DNA of 64,000 nt. Source: Nitrospira sp. Its GTDB lineage: Bacteria > Nitrospirota > Nitrospiria > Nitrospirales > Nitrospiraceae. Each line of letters opens with the position of its first letter. Position 1 is the stretch's first letter. The stretch lies in the NCBI GenBank assembly GCA_030123625.1, contig CP126121.1, forward strand, positions 1,466,179 through 1,530,178, read 5' to 3'. The notes under the pieces were generated by a model. It was not told the origin of the DNA. It made no database searches and was given only the letters and a program-made list of their open reading frames with translations. Of the stretch, positions 33,589 to 41,221 are shown one piece after another. The translations under genes were made by a program, and so were the position numbers.

Positions 33589-35130
33589 CTAATTACTCGC
33601 CTGGTTGCCGGCCGCGGCAGCACCAGGCTGGTAAACCACCACTGCTGCGGGAGTTGTCCCAACAGTCACGTTGTCCTTGATCACATTGTCTGTTGCATTG
33701 ATGATGGAGAGCGAACCAGGAGTACCGCTATTAGACACAACAACGTACTTGGCTTCACCGGCTCCTTGAGTCAACACATCTATACTGTGCCGCCCCGTTT
33801 GCAACAGAGGAATTTCACCGTTCGGCAGAAGCGTCAGCACCGGAGGCATCGCGCTGAGGGTCGACACATCAAACGCAAAGAGGCGATCTTTCTTCGTCAC
33901 GGTCGCCTCAGTCGAATTACCGACCAAGAAGTAGAATCGTTTTCCATCAGGAGAGAACTTGAATGACGACCCTCCTGTGAGAAATGATCCGTTCGATGCC
34001 CCATCCAGTTCTGGAATGTTCAAGTTTGCGATGGTCGGCGTCGCAGCACTGAGATCGATGACTCCGAGCTTAATCGCCTGCGGCTGCGGAGCCTTCGTCT
34101 CTCCGCGCAACAGAAGGTATCTCCCGTCCGGAGAAATTCCATACCCTGTATATGGAGTTCCCGTGAGATCGAATGTCTTGGTAATCGCCAAGGAGGCAGG
34201 ATCGATCTCTGCGATTTGGCCGTATCCTTCTTGAATGCTGTAAACCTTTTTGGTCAGATTCGACCAACGAATACCGTGCGGACCTGCATTGTTCCGCGTA
34301 AAGGCGATCGTCCCGGTGGGATTCTCGGAATTACACGTCGCCGGTGTCGGCAACGTCGTTTCTTTGTTCGCGTCACATAAATCGATGCGCGCAATCATCT
34401 TGAGATAGTCCGCCGAAGATTCCTCATCATCGATCACGGCGATTTCACCGCCGACTTCGCTCGACACGAACGCGCGCTTCGGCACGCCGGCTCCGGAAGA
34501 AAACGCTGTGACCTTGTGGCCGTCGGCCAGCACACAGATCGTTCGCAACACCCTGGGAGGAGCTGCACCAGGCCCTAGATGGGAGTTATGCATGACGGTC
34601 ACCGATCCTCCACCTTGAGCCGAACAGTTCACCATATCGTCACCGAGTGTCGTAGTCCCTGGGGCATTGTCACCATCGTTCATCGTCCATATGACTTCTC
34701 CATCGTTCGTATCGCGGTAGATATGGACCGGTCTGGTGCCGGCAGGCAGATTGACTTCATGGACCGGCGTCGCCGCTGTCAATGGATCGATCGTCGCTAC
34801 CTTATTGGCGGCCGTCAGATTGACGAAGACCCACTCTCCGGTGGAGAATTGCATATCGCCCAAAGCGATATTTTCGAATTTCGCCGCGTCGATCGTGTTC
34901 ACAACTGCGTTGCCTGAATCGCCTTTCAATGCGACCGTGCTGAGCGTCTTGTCCCCCGTATTATTGACGAATGCCAGCGGGCCGCTGAAACCGGCGCTGC
35001 CGCCCGGCGCCGGCGGTGCAGCAGCGGGGGTGGACTCACCTGAGTTACAGGCAGCGAGGCCGATCAGCGCGAGTCCTAACGCGCCCGTTGTGATACAAGA
35101 CACATCGCTTCGTCTCTTCAGAGCTTCCAT
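33589..35130 (-). CDS. Beta-propeller lipoprotein of the YVTN/40-residue-repeat type
   Basis: About 513 residues from the ATG at 35130, which has AGGAAGGA seven bases upstream; an ATG at 35148 would place that site inside the gene. The lipobox is LAAC, followed by a Pro/Ala/Gly linker. The body is a propeller of surface repeats such as GPLAFVNNTGDKTLSTVALK, GQIAEIDPASLAITKTFDL, PYTGYGISPDGRYLLLRGE, SFKFSPDGKRFYFLVGNS and GTPGSLSIINATDNVIKD. It is probably anchored in the outer membrane facing the periplasm or outside. No catalytic residues are recognised; scaffold or metal/heme protein maturation roles are possible. It lies 56 nt after copy 3 of the RAPP-type leader genes. Confidence 0.72.
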   Translation of the reverse strand: MEALKRRSDVSCITTGALGLALIGLAACNSGESTPAAAPPAPGGSAGFSGPLAFVNNTGDKTLSTVALKGDSGNAVVNTIDAAKFENIALGDMQFSTGEWVFVNLTAANKVATIDPLTAATPVHEVNLPAGTRPVHIYRDTNDGEVIWTMNDGDNAPGTTTLGDDMVNCSAQGGGSVTVMHNSHLGPGAAPPRVLRTICVLADGHKVTAFSSGAGVPKRAFVSSEVGGEIAVIDDEESSADYLKMIARIDLCDANKETTLPTPATCNSENPTGTIAFTRNNAGPHGIRWSNLTKKVYSIQEGYGQIAEIDPASLAITKTFDLTGTPYTGYGISPDGRYLLLRGETKAPQPQAIKLGVIDLSAATPTIANLNIPELDGASNGSFLTGGSSFKFSPDGKRFYFLVGNSTEATVTKKDRLFAFDVSTLSAMPPVLTLLPNGEIPLLQTGRHSIDVLTQGAGEAKYVVVSNSGTPGSLSIINATDNVIKDNVTVGTTPAAVVVYQPGAAAAGNQASN

Positions 35131-35186
35131 GGACCGTTCCTTCCTCATGAGTTATCGTCTTCTTGATTGAGTGGAGCGCAGTCGGC

Positions 35187-35537
35187 TCACTGAATGAATC
35201 TGTTTTGTGCGATCTGAAGAGCGAGTTGCGGTGGCCCACGAGACGGGAATTCGCTGTCAAGTCCGGCGTCCTGTGGGGAAATATTGCTCAGACTCCGGAC
35301 GCGCCTCACGTGAGCATCAACGGAGGTTTCGCCTCGTACGCCGGCTCCCTGAGTATGGATGCCGCCACAGTGCCACACACAATGGTTGGGACTATGCTGC
35401 GCCCCGTGCGTCTGTCCCTGTGGACAATGCGTCGTGGTCCACTGCGGCGTGAATTTTTCCAATCCGACAGAGAGAGCCCCGGCGAGCCAGAGCGCCGCCA
35501 GCACAAGAGAGACTTGTTGTCGGCGCGCCGTCCTCAT
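35187..35537 (-). CDS. Small exported Cys/His protein with CVWHC and RGPP motifs, CutF-like leader (copy 3)
   Basis: 116 residues from the ATG at 35537 (AGAGGA upstream; an ATG at 35555 is also possible). A hydrophobic export helix (VSLVLAALWLAGALSVGL) is followed by a His/Cys region THCPQGQTHGAQHSPNHC and the motif CVWHC, the same C-x-W-x-C as copies 2, 4 and 5. The RAPP-equivalent is PSRGPPQLALQ, with codons at 35229-35240. It lies 13 residues before the stop, further from the end than in the other copies. It precedes the propeller lipoprotein gene by 56 nt and follows porin copy 1 by 26 nt. Proposed role: nascent metal sensor controlling the next gene. This copy is the most diverged and could be decaying. 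Confidence 0.55.
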   Translation of the reverse strand: MRTARRQQVSLVLAALWLAGALSVGLEKFTPQWTTTHCPQGQTHGAQHSPNHCVWHCGGIHTQGAGVRGETSVDAHVRRVRSLSNISPQDAGLDSEFPSRGPPQLALQIAQNRFIQ

Positions 35538-35563
35538 TACCGATCCTCTGCCCATCGTCCCCT

Positions 35564-36637
35564 CTACGATGCTCCGCCGAGCAATTGGATTGTCTTGGTT
35601 ATCCCAAAGATGTAGCTGATCTGTTGTTCCAGATTGCCGTTGAAGTCTCGATGAATAGGGATTTGCGCGATGAAATAGGCCGACGCGAAGTTGAACAGAT
35701 TGAGCATGATGCCCGGGGAATAGGCGAGATAGGTCGATCCGGTGGTGGGCACCGCCCGAAATTTAATGGTCGGATCGAGCAAGATTGACGACCCGGTCGC
35801 GGGATTGAACTGAAAGAGCGCCGCGTCCATGGCATCGTTTTGCATCCATCGGAAGTTGAACTGTTGTGTCACCATGAACGAGGGAGTCTGCTCAAGCGGG
35901 ACGATATTGAGCCCCGCGCTCACGTTCACTTCATCGCCGAACTTGTAGCCGTCGCTGTTCTTGAACGTGTGTCGGTAGCTCGCCAGGGCAAATTGATTCA
36001 CCCGGTGGGGAATCAGTTCGTAGGTTTGATAGACCGCCGGAATCACGCCAAAATTCCCTCTACCGATTTGCAACGTCGATTCGGCCAAGGTGCCAGGAAC
36101 TGCGAATCGACCATAGTCGCCGGACGGAAAATCGACACCTAGGTCCAATACGACCATACTCCGCAGGGTGGGCAACACGTTGTACTTCAGCCTTGCGCGA
36201 ATATCGCCGAGGCCTCCTTCACTGTAGGGCACCGGTGTGAGACCTCCTATTTGCGCATTTGCTTCCACATGCTTGTACGGTATCGACACTTGTATCCCGA
36301 GGCGCTCGGTCAGACCGTAGTTCAGGTCGAGAATTGCGGTACGCGTCATGGTCTCGATGCGGTTGACATTCAAGTTCGCCAACGTGAGGGTCCGCTCGCC
36401 TTGATTGGCAAAGGGAATGCGACCGCCATCGCCCGGAGGAGCCTCCATCGGCGTGTAGTTGTAGATGGCGTTGACGGTGAGGAGACCCCTCATGGGCACT
36501 TGTTGCTGCGACCCGATCACCACAAAGCAGCTGACCGAACCGCAAGAAGCGTGGGCAGTGGATAGCCAAGGTGTGGAGGCCCACATTCCGACTGCACCCA
36601 CGACAACAAGGACGGAGGGCAAGAGCTTGCGCGTCAT
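35564..36637 (-). CDS. Outer-membrane beta-barrel transporter with CGSVSCFVVIGSQQQ N-terminus (paralogue 1)
   Basis: A 357-residue outer-membrane barrel of the general Phenol_MetA_deg type. After the signal peptide comes the striking stretch SCGSVSCFVVIGSQQQVPM, with two Cys four apart. Barrel strands follow (GLLTVNAIYNYTPMEAPPG, LDLNYGLTERLGIQVSIPY, LPTLRSMVVLDLGVDFPSGD), and it ends IFGITKTIQLLGGAS. The paralogue at 44154 shares the Cys motif nearly exactly along with YQTYELIPHR.NQFA and AVPTTGST.-AY-PG. The Cys pair could form a disulfide or bind Cu. Probable role: outer-membrane passage or export of a metal or metal complex. The ribosome site is weak. It is 203 nt downstream of leader copy 2. 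Confidence 0.72.
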   Translation of the reverse strand: MTRKLLPSVLVVVGAVGMWASTPWLSTAHASCGSVSCFVVIGSQQQVPMRGLLTVNAIYNYTPMEAPPGDGGRIPFANQGERTLTLANLNVNRIETMTRTAILDLNYGLTERLGIQVSIPYKHVEANAQIGGLTPVPYSEGGLGDIRARLKYNVLPTLRSMVVLDLGVDFPSGDYGRFAVPGTLAESTLQIGRGNFGVIPAVYQTYELIPHRVNQFALASYRHTFKNSDGYKFGDEVNVSAGLNIVPLEQTPSFMVTQQFNFRWMQNDAMDAALFQFNPATGSSILLDPTIKFRAVPTTGSTYLAYSPGIMLNLFNFASAYFIAQIPIHRDFNGNLEQQISYIFGITKTIQLLGGAS

Positions 36638-36840
36638 AGTGCCATGATCTTTCTGTTAGTCCCCGGCAGAGATGGAGACCAAACGGTGACCTTCATCGCA
36701 GGACACGATGGTTAACGGAGCAAATACGAACCAGGCGCGGGAAGCCGGGACCGCCTGCTCGGACAACACACAGCAATTTTCGTTGTTACATGAATGCGCC
36801 GATGCTCAGTAAGCAGAAGCCTGTAGAGTGAACTTACCGG
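36638..36840. repeat. Leader-porin spacer with 21-nt block shared with the tandem hairpin module (copy C)
   Basis: This spacer between leader copy 2 and porin paralogue 1 holds at 36751-36771 a 21-base block that is identical to 33476-33496 of hairpin module A (minus strand GTGTGTTGTCCGAGCAGGCGG without its first base). Here the rest of the two-stem structure is lost or altered, so it looks like a partial copy. Confidence 0.5.
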
Positions 36841-37200
36841 CTATCGCTTATCCGAGCCTGATGAAGGGATCGATGGAGGAGCACGAGTCTGAGCGCCGGA
36901 CGGCGATTGCACAAGACCAAGTCGATGAGAGTCGGGATCGGCAGGTCCGTCCACCAGCTCCGTGGCAGTCGGTGGAGATTCGCTTACTTCGGCGGCATCT
37001 GCCGTCGCCTGGCAAGCCCAGACGCAGAGTAAGTTATGATTGGATGATCCTTCCTCACCGTGGTGGTGCTGATGATTCTGAGACCGGTCCGCATGAGTCA
37101 GCGCACATCCCGCAGCCATCACGGTCAGTGCACTGTAGATCAGCGTCACAAGCCCAATGAGACAGACAGTATGACGGGAGCGCATCATGAATTTCATCAC
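36841..37200 (-). CDS. Small exported His-rich protein with CVWAC and RAPP motifs, CutF-like leader (copy 2)
   Basis: A 119-residue protein. The export helix (TVCLIGLVTLIYSALTVMAAGC) may end in a lipobox AAGC. The mature part starts with His-rich HADRSQNHQHHHGEEGSSNH, directly followed by the C-x-W-x-C motif in LLCVWACQA. Near the end lies TRAPPSIPSSG, with RAPP codons at 36874-36885, ten residues before the stop. The nucleotides of the motif contain CTCCTCC, an anti-ribosome-site sequence. It precedes porin paralogue 1. Together with copies 1, 3, 4 and 5 it defines a family; see CutF/DUF2946 for the known analogue. The start may be the ATG one codon later. Confidence 0.65.
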   Translation of the reverse strand: MMKFMMRSRHTVCLIGLVTLIYSALTVMAAGCALTHADRSQNHQHHHGEEGSSNHNLLCVWACQATADAAEVSESPPTATELVDGPADPDSHRLGLVQSPSGAQTRAPPSIPSSGSDKR

Positions 37201-37311
37201 GATAACCGTCTCTATACGGCACCCCGGACAACTTGTCTACCGATGCTTGCTCACCGATGCTACAATTCGTCATATTTTTGGTCACACATATCACTGATGG
37301 ATTCGGCACTA

Positions 37312-37560
37312 CTAATACTCGGCGCCAGAAGACGCGATGAACGTATCGTTCTCATTGCTTTTGATTAGGTGAATGATGGACTCGCGAAAGATTCGCAAAC
37401 TACCTTTACCGATCTTCGTGCCGCGCAATCGTCCTTCCTCAACCCATCGGTAAATCGTCCAACGGCTGACCGACAGCAGCTGTGCTGCTTCTCCGACTCG
37501 TAACAGGGTCTTCTCCATGGTGCCCGTCATCGCTTGACTTGCGCCCTCAGGCAAAAGCAT
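37312..37560 (-). CDS. Excisionase-type helix-turn-helix DNA-binding protein
   Basis: An 82-residue protein with a MerR-like/excisionase HTH: LLRVGEAAQLLSVSRWTIYR, WVEEGRLRGTKIGKGSLRIF and RESIIHLIK. This single-domain family (often annotated excisionase or AlpA-like) binds DNA but rarely acts in phage excision when found alone. The ATG at 37560 has AAGGAG eight bases upstream. It lies downstream of the TonB receptor gene and its hairpin module, and upstream of leader copy 2, so it could regulate the metal island. No ligand domain is present. Confidence 0.75.
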   Translation of the reverse strand: MLLPEGASQAMTGTMEKTLLRVGEAAQLLSVSRWTIYRWVEEGRLRGTKIGKGSLRIFRESIIHLIKSNENDTFIASSGAEY

Positions 37561-37878
37561 TAGACAGTCTCCTTTTGAAATCCCGGATTGATCCGTCTCC
37601 GTAGAATAACGGACTCATGTAGAACCACATCATAGCGTTGGCTGTTTGCCCTGCGAGCGGCCGAGCCTGCGCAAAGAATTTCAGACCGTCTCGCTCAATA
37701 TGCCGGAGAACCTGATCGATCTATTATTTCGCTTTTCCGTTAAAACGCGTGGGATGGAGGCCAAGGGAGGCGCGCCTCCATCCCACGCTGGTCCGAGAAA
37801 GAGGCAGCCAAAACTCGGACCAACGACTGTTGCTCGATCCCGGCTGAACAAGTACTGACGCGTCGCTCATACCATTTG
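37561..37878. other. Intergenic region between TonB receptor and HTH genes
   Basis: 318 bases without a supported gene. The main content is the tandem hairpin module at 37747-37820. The ribosome site of the HTH gene lies at the lower edge. Confidence 0.5.
37747..37820 (-). terminator. Tandem hairpin module, copy B (terminator-like)
   Basis: On the minus strand a 7-bp stem (37814-37820 with 37791-37797, GTCCGAG/CTCGGAC) is followed by a 15-bp stem (37774-37788 with 37747-37761, GCGTGGGATGGAGGC and its complement) and GTTTTAACGG. It lies 58 nt after the TonB receptor stop. Compared with copy A at 33420, three positions of the long stem differ and all three pairs are kept (C-G to T-A twice, A-T to G-C once). 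Confidence 0.6.
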
Positions 37879-40239
37879 CTAAAAGAGTCCTAGCGTCACA
37901 CCGCCATACACCGCCCGCCCGTATCCGGCATAGAAGATCTGTCGACCTGCGGCATCGGCATGCGTCTCACCCGTAATCACTTGTCCCGAGGCGGCATACT
38001 TCGTATCTGCGATGTTATCGACCTGCACAAAGAACTTGGCAAATCGGAACCATGATGGTTTTGGAAGCGTGATCATCTTGGACACATTTACGCTCCCGAT
38101 GACATACGAAGGAAATTCAAAGGTATTATTGTTGTTCAAGAAATAGCTGTTGGAGTAATTGCCTTCGACCCAGGCGCCCCATCCCGTCTCCGCATGATAG
38201 TACTCTAGCTTGCCGTTCAGGATGTCGGTCGGCACATTAGGCACTTGCTTGCCGTCGCGGACCACGAAGCCGGCCGCAGTCCGATCGGAAAAGTTAATGT
38301 ACTCCGTATTGATGTGGGTGTAGGCACCGGATACCCGCAAACCTGCTATCGGACGCCAATCGGCGAATACTTCCACCCCGCGATACCGAGAAGAGTCTGC
38401 ATTGACTGATGCGGTGTTATTCCCGGAAATCACCTGCGTGATAATTTCATCTTTAAAGAAGGTATAGAACCCCACTACTTGGACGAACAGCGTCGGATGC
38501 AGCCTCATCTCCGTGCCGATTTCCAGATTAAGATTCTTCTGTGGTTTTAGACTGAAATTGGTCCCAGGCTGCCCTGTGATGGGATTTCGCAGGAGGTTAG
38601 CGAATTGCGGAATGCCATAACCCGTCGAGGCTCGAATCCAATGACGACGGTCTACCGATGGTTTCCAAATCAGCGATCCTTCCGGTGCCCAGTTGGAAAA
38701 GGTGCGGTTCGCGCTGGACCGATTGGCAAGCGCACCGGTGGTCTGATCATAGTTTGTCGCATCCACGCTGAGACGGGACTGTTCAAAGCCAAGTCCGACT
38801 GCGAATATCCAATTCGGGTAAAATTCCAGTTCCTCACGGAACCGGCCTCCGATGTTGAAAATAGTTCCACGGACGTTCTGGAGCAATGTCCCTTTCGTTC
38901 CGAATCCGTCCGCTAGGTTCTGAAAAGTATTGCCTTTCTGGTCCATGTAATTGACAAAGAAACCGACATAGCTCTCCAACGGCATGGTTCCCAGCCGACC
39001 GTTGTGTCGCAAATCGGCATAGCTCTTGTAGTTGGGATTCGTATTTTCGAAGATCTGCGAGAATGATTGCTGGATGTCTTTGAGGTCGTAATCAGCTTCC
39101 ACCGTCAAGACGGTGTTCGCATCGATCTGCCGTTCGTATATCCCCCCGATAATCGTGCGGCGATCGACGCGGCTTTGATCAAGCAGAAGCGCATCGGCAC
39201 AGAGTCCATTGTAGGTGCCGGGTGTACAAAGCGCTCGCGTGCCACCGGCTTGCCGCTCATCGGCGAAAAACTGACTCTGCGTAAGCCTAGTCGGCACTTT
39301 CGTATTGAGCCAGTTGGTCATGGCCTTGAAGTAGAAATTCTGTCGGTCATCAATTTTGTAGCGGACATTGAAGTTGATCGTTTGGGTATTGTAGTTGCTG
39401 TGCCGGATAAACCCGTCTGCCGCCATCTGACTGCCGAACATCGCGATATCGAATTTCTCTGTTTCCTGACCGATGGCGACCCCATACTTCTGGTACCCAA
39501 ATGATCCTCCCGAAAAGAAGGTTTCCAATCCGCGAATGTCACGTCCTCGTCTGGTTCGGAAATGCACCATCCCACCCAGTGCATAGTTGTCGTACAAGGA
39601 AGAGGATGCGCCGCGAATGACTTCAGTACTACGCATGAACCATGGATCTTGTATGTCCAACCGTGAAAGGCCGTCGGACTGGGTCTGCGAGATTCCGTCT
39701 TCGTACACCTTGATGTCCCGAATCGCAAAGGCCGTCTTGGCTCCCAGTCCACGAATCATGATGCTGAAATCGCGAGGTCCATTCGCCTGTCGCAACACGA
39801 TGCCCGGCGCCGCTTCCAACGATTCCTTCATCGTTCTGGTCGGCTGGGATTGCGTTTCATTAGGAACCGTTGCGAAAAACGACACCCCCTCCGATCGCTT
39901 CTGAAAACGCTCGCTGACGATGCTCATGTCGGCCAGGTCGAAATCCGGTTTTGCGTCAGATGCTGGTTCAGCCACGCCTTCCGGTGAAGTAGTCTCGGCT
40001 TTCTCCTTAATAATAGTCGGGCGTTCCGCTTCGGGCTTCTCGCTCTCTTTCTTCTGCTGCAACTCATCGAGTTCCTGCAGAATATTCTTCAGTTGATCGC
40101 GCAGCGCTCTCTCGCGCGATGAGGTGGACGTATCAGAGGGAGGCGCTTCCTGCGCTTTGCCGTTCCCTGCAACACACAGTACAAACATACCGACAGCCAT
40201 CGCATATCCCCATCGAGAAACACCTACCAGTTCAGACAT
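37879..40239 (-). CDS. TonB-dependent outer-membrane receptor, probably for a metal or metallophore
   Basis: A 786-residue receptor. After the signal peptide there is an unusual N-terminal coiled coil (RERALRDQLKNILQELDELQ, QKKESEKPEAERP), then a TonB-box-like stretch before the plug (PTRTMKESLEAAPGIVLRQ, DFSIMIRGLGAKTAFAIRDI, STEVIRGASSSLYDNYALGG) and a 22-strand barrel ending YGRAVYGGVTLGLF with the usual C-terminal Phe. The ligand is not known; no siderophore genes are near, while TonB, TlpA-like, SmbP-like and CxCC proteins are. I infer copper or another metal complex. Its gene follows leader copy 4 by 110 nt and has a GAGGAG ribosome site. Confidence 0.85.
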   Translation of the reverse strand: MSELVGVSRWGYAMAVGMFVLCVAGNGKAQEAPPSDTSTSSRERALRDQLKNILQELDELQQKKESEKPEAERPTIIKEKAETTSPEGVAEPASDAKPDFDLADMSIVSERFQKRSEGVSFFATVPNETQSQPTRTMKESLEAAPGIVLRQANGPRDFSIMIRGLGAKTAFAIRDIKVYEDGISQTQSDGLSRLDIQDPWFMRSTEVIRGASSSLYDNYALGGMVHFRTRRGRDIRGLETFFSGGSFGYQKYGVAIGQETEKFDIAMFGSQMAADGFIRHSNYNTQTINFNVRYKIDDRQNFYFKAMTNWLNTKVPTRLTQSQFFADERQAGGTRALCTPGTYNGLCADALLLDQSRVDRRTIIGGIYERQIDANTVLTVEADYDLKDIQQSFSQIFENTNPNYKSYADLRHNGRLGTMPLESYVGFFVNYMDQKGNTFQNLADGFGTKGTLLQNVRGTIFNIGGRFREELEFYPNWIFAVGLGFEQSRLSVDATNYDQTTGALANRSSANRTFSNWAPEGSLIWKPSVDRRHWIRASTGYGIPQFANLLRNPITGQPGTNFSLKPQKNLNLEIGTEMRLHPTLFVQVVGFYTFFKDEIITQVISGNNTASVNADSSRYRGVEVFADWRPIAGLRVSGAYTHINTEYINFSDRTAAGFVVRDGKQVPNVPTDILNGKLEYYHAETGWGAWVEGNYSNSYFLNNNNTFEFPSYVIGSVNVSKMITLPKPSWFRFAKFFVQVDNIADTKYAASGQVITGETHADAAGRQIFYAGYGRAVYGGVTLGLF

Positions 40240-40349
40240 GATCGCCCACTCCTCGCTCGAGCAGATTATTCAAAGACACAGTCCGACACACAGCCTCATT
40301 GGCTGCCAAGCCGGTACCCGCATACGACCGATACGGATCTAGAAAAAGA
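40240..40349 (-). promoter_or_regulatory. 110-nt leader-to-TonB-receptor spacer
   Basis: The spacer length is close to those of leader copies 1 (107) and 5 (105). It starts with a small hairpin right after the leader stop (GATC-N8-GATC on the minus strand) and has further inverted sequence GGCAGCC/GGCTG. The receptor's ribosome site GAGGAG lies inside CTCGAGCGAGGAG, which can fold on itself. A role in coupled or arrest-controlled translation is inferred. Confidence 0.35.
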
Positions 40350-40655
40350 TCACTGAGGGGGTGCGCGAGAACGGGAAACCGCGGAAATGAAATGGAGTTG
40401 TGGTGCTGTACCAACCAACCGCTGCATCGCGATGACGGCGAAGAACACAACGAGAGGCGCAACAGTCTGGATGCTGACCGTCGGATTAACCTGGCAAATC
40501 CAGGCACAGAGCGTCGAATGAGCGGCATGAGATGGAGTATGGTGAGCATGACCCGGCTCTTCTGCCTGTAGAACAAGACAGCCTGCCGCGCTGACTGCAA
40601 GCACGGCGTAGAGCAGGACCATCCCCGCGGCGAAGGGTGCGAACCAACGCTTCAT
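40350..40655 (-). CDS. Small exported His-rich protein with CAWIC and terminal RAPPQ, CutF-like leader (copy 4)
   Basis: A 101-residue protein. The export helix is GMVLLYAVLAVSAAGCLVLQ, then GHAHHTPSHAAHSTLCAWIC, joining a His cluster to the C-x-W-x-C motif. A second hydrophobic helix (VAPLVVFFAVIAMQRLVG) follows. The last residues are SRSRAPPQ with RAPP codons at 40356-40367, one residue before the stop. The codons CGCGCACCCCCT are identical over 12 bases to those of copy 1 at 8037. It overlaps the tlpA-like gene upstream by 4 bp and is 110 nt from the TonB receptor. The position of the arrest-like motif at the extreme C-terminus is that expected for a nascent-chain sensor. Confidence 0.7.
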   Translation of the reverse strand: MKRWFAPFAAGMVLLYAVLAVSAAGCLVLQAEEPGHAHHTPSHAAHSTLCAWICQVNPTVSIQTVAPLVVFFAVIAMQRLVGTAPQLHFISAVSRSRAPPQ

Positions 40656-41221
40656 TTCATTCCTTCAAGAACATGTCGCAGCAGCGCGACCGACTCCTCG
40701 CCGTCCCAGACCCGAGGTCCGACGGCACGACCGACGACTCGACCGTCCGGCTGGATGAGCACGGTCGTCGGCAAGCCTCGTACCATAAATGACCGCGAAA
40801 CATCCTCGCTTTCATCGAAGAGGACGGGGAGACGGATGCCGAGATGATTGAGAAACTGCTTGATCCCTTGGGGATGCATGTCCGTCGTGACGGTCACCAC
40901 CTGGAACTGCGTGGAATCCAACTGCGATTGAAGTCTGGCCAACGAGGGCATTTCTTCTTTGCACGGTCCGCACCAGGTCGCCCAAAAATTGAGCAACACG
41001 ACTTTCCCGGCCAACTCGTTGGAACGGACACTCCCCCCGTCGAGCGCCTTCAGATCAAATGCCGCGATCGGAACAGGGTTCACCAGTCGTGTGACGCGCA
41101 GCGCGGCGAATGGATCGCTCACCGAGGTTGCGGCACGAGCGACGTACCCGCCGACACCGATCGTGATGACGCATCCGATGAGCAACAGGGCGATCAGTAA
41201 CCGACCGGTTTTATGGCTCAT
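40652..41221 (-). CDS. TlpA/ResA-like membrane-anchored thioredoxin
   Basis: A 189-residue protein with an N-terminal anchor (LLIALLLIGCVITIGVGGYV) and a periplasmic thioredoxin fold. The active site is WCGPC in LLNFWATWCGPCKEEMPS, and the cis-Pro region is VRGLPTTVLIQPDG. TlpA-like proteins reduce disulfides in cytochrome c or copper-site (CuA/Sco) assembly; the metal setting favours a copper-site or CxxxC-protein reductant. It overlaps the BNR gene upstream by 11 bp and leader copy 4 downstream by 4 bp. A second thioredoxin of this type is at 43570. Confidence 0.85.
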   Translation of the reverse strand: MSHKTGRLLIALLLIGCVITIGVGGYVARAATSVSDPFAALRVTRLVNPVPIAAFDLKALDGGSVRSNELAGKVVLLNFWATWCGPCKEEMPSLARLQSQLDSTQFQVVTVTTDMHPQGIKQFLNHLGIRLPVLFDESEDVSRSFMVRGLPTTVLIQPDGRVVGRAVGPRVWDGEESVALLRHVLEGMK

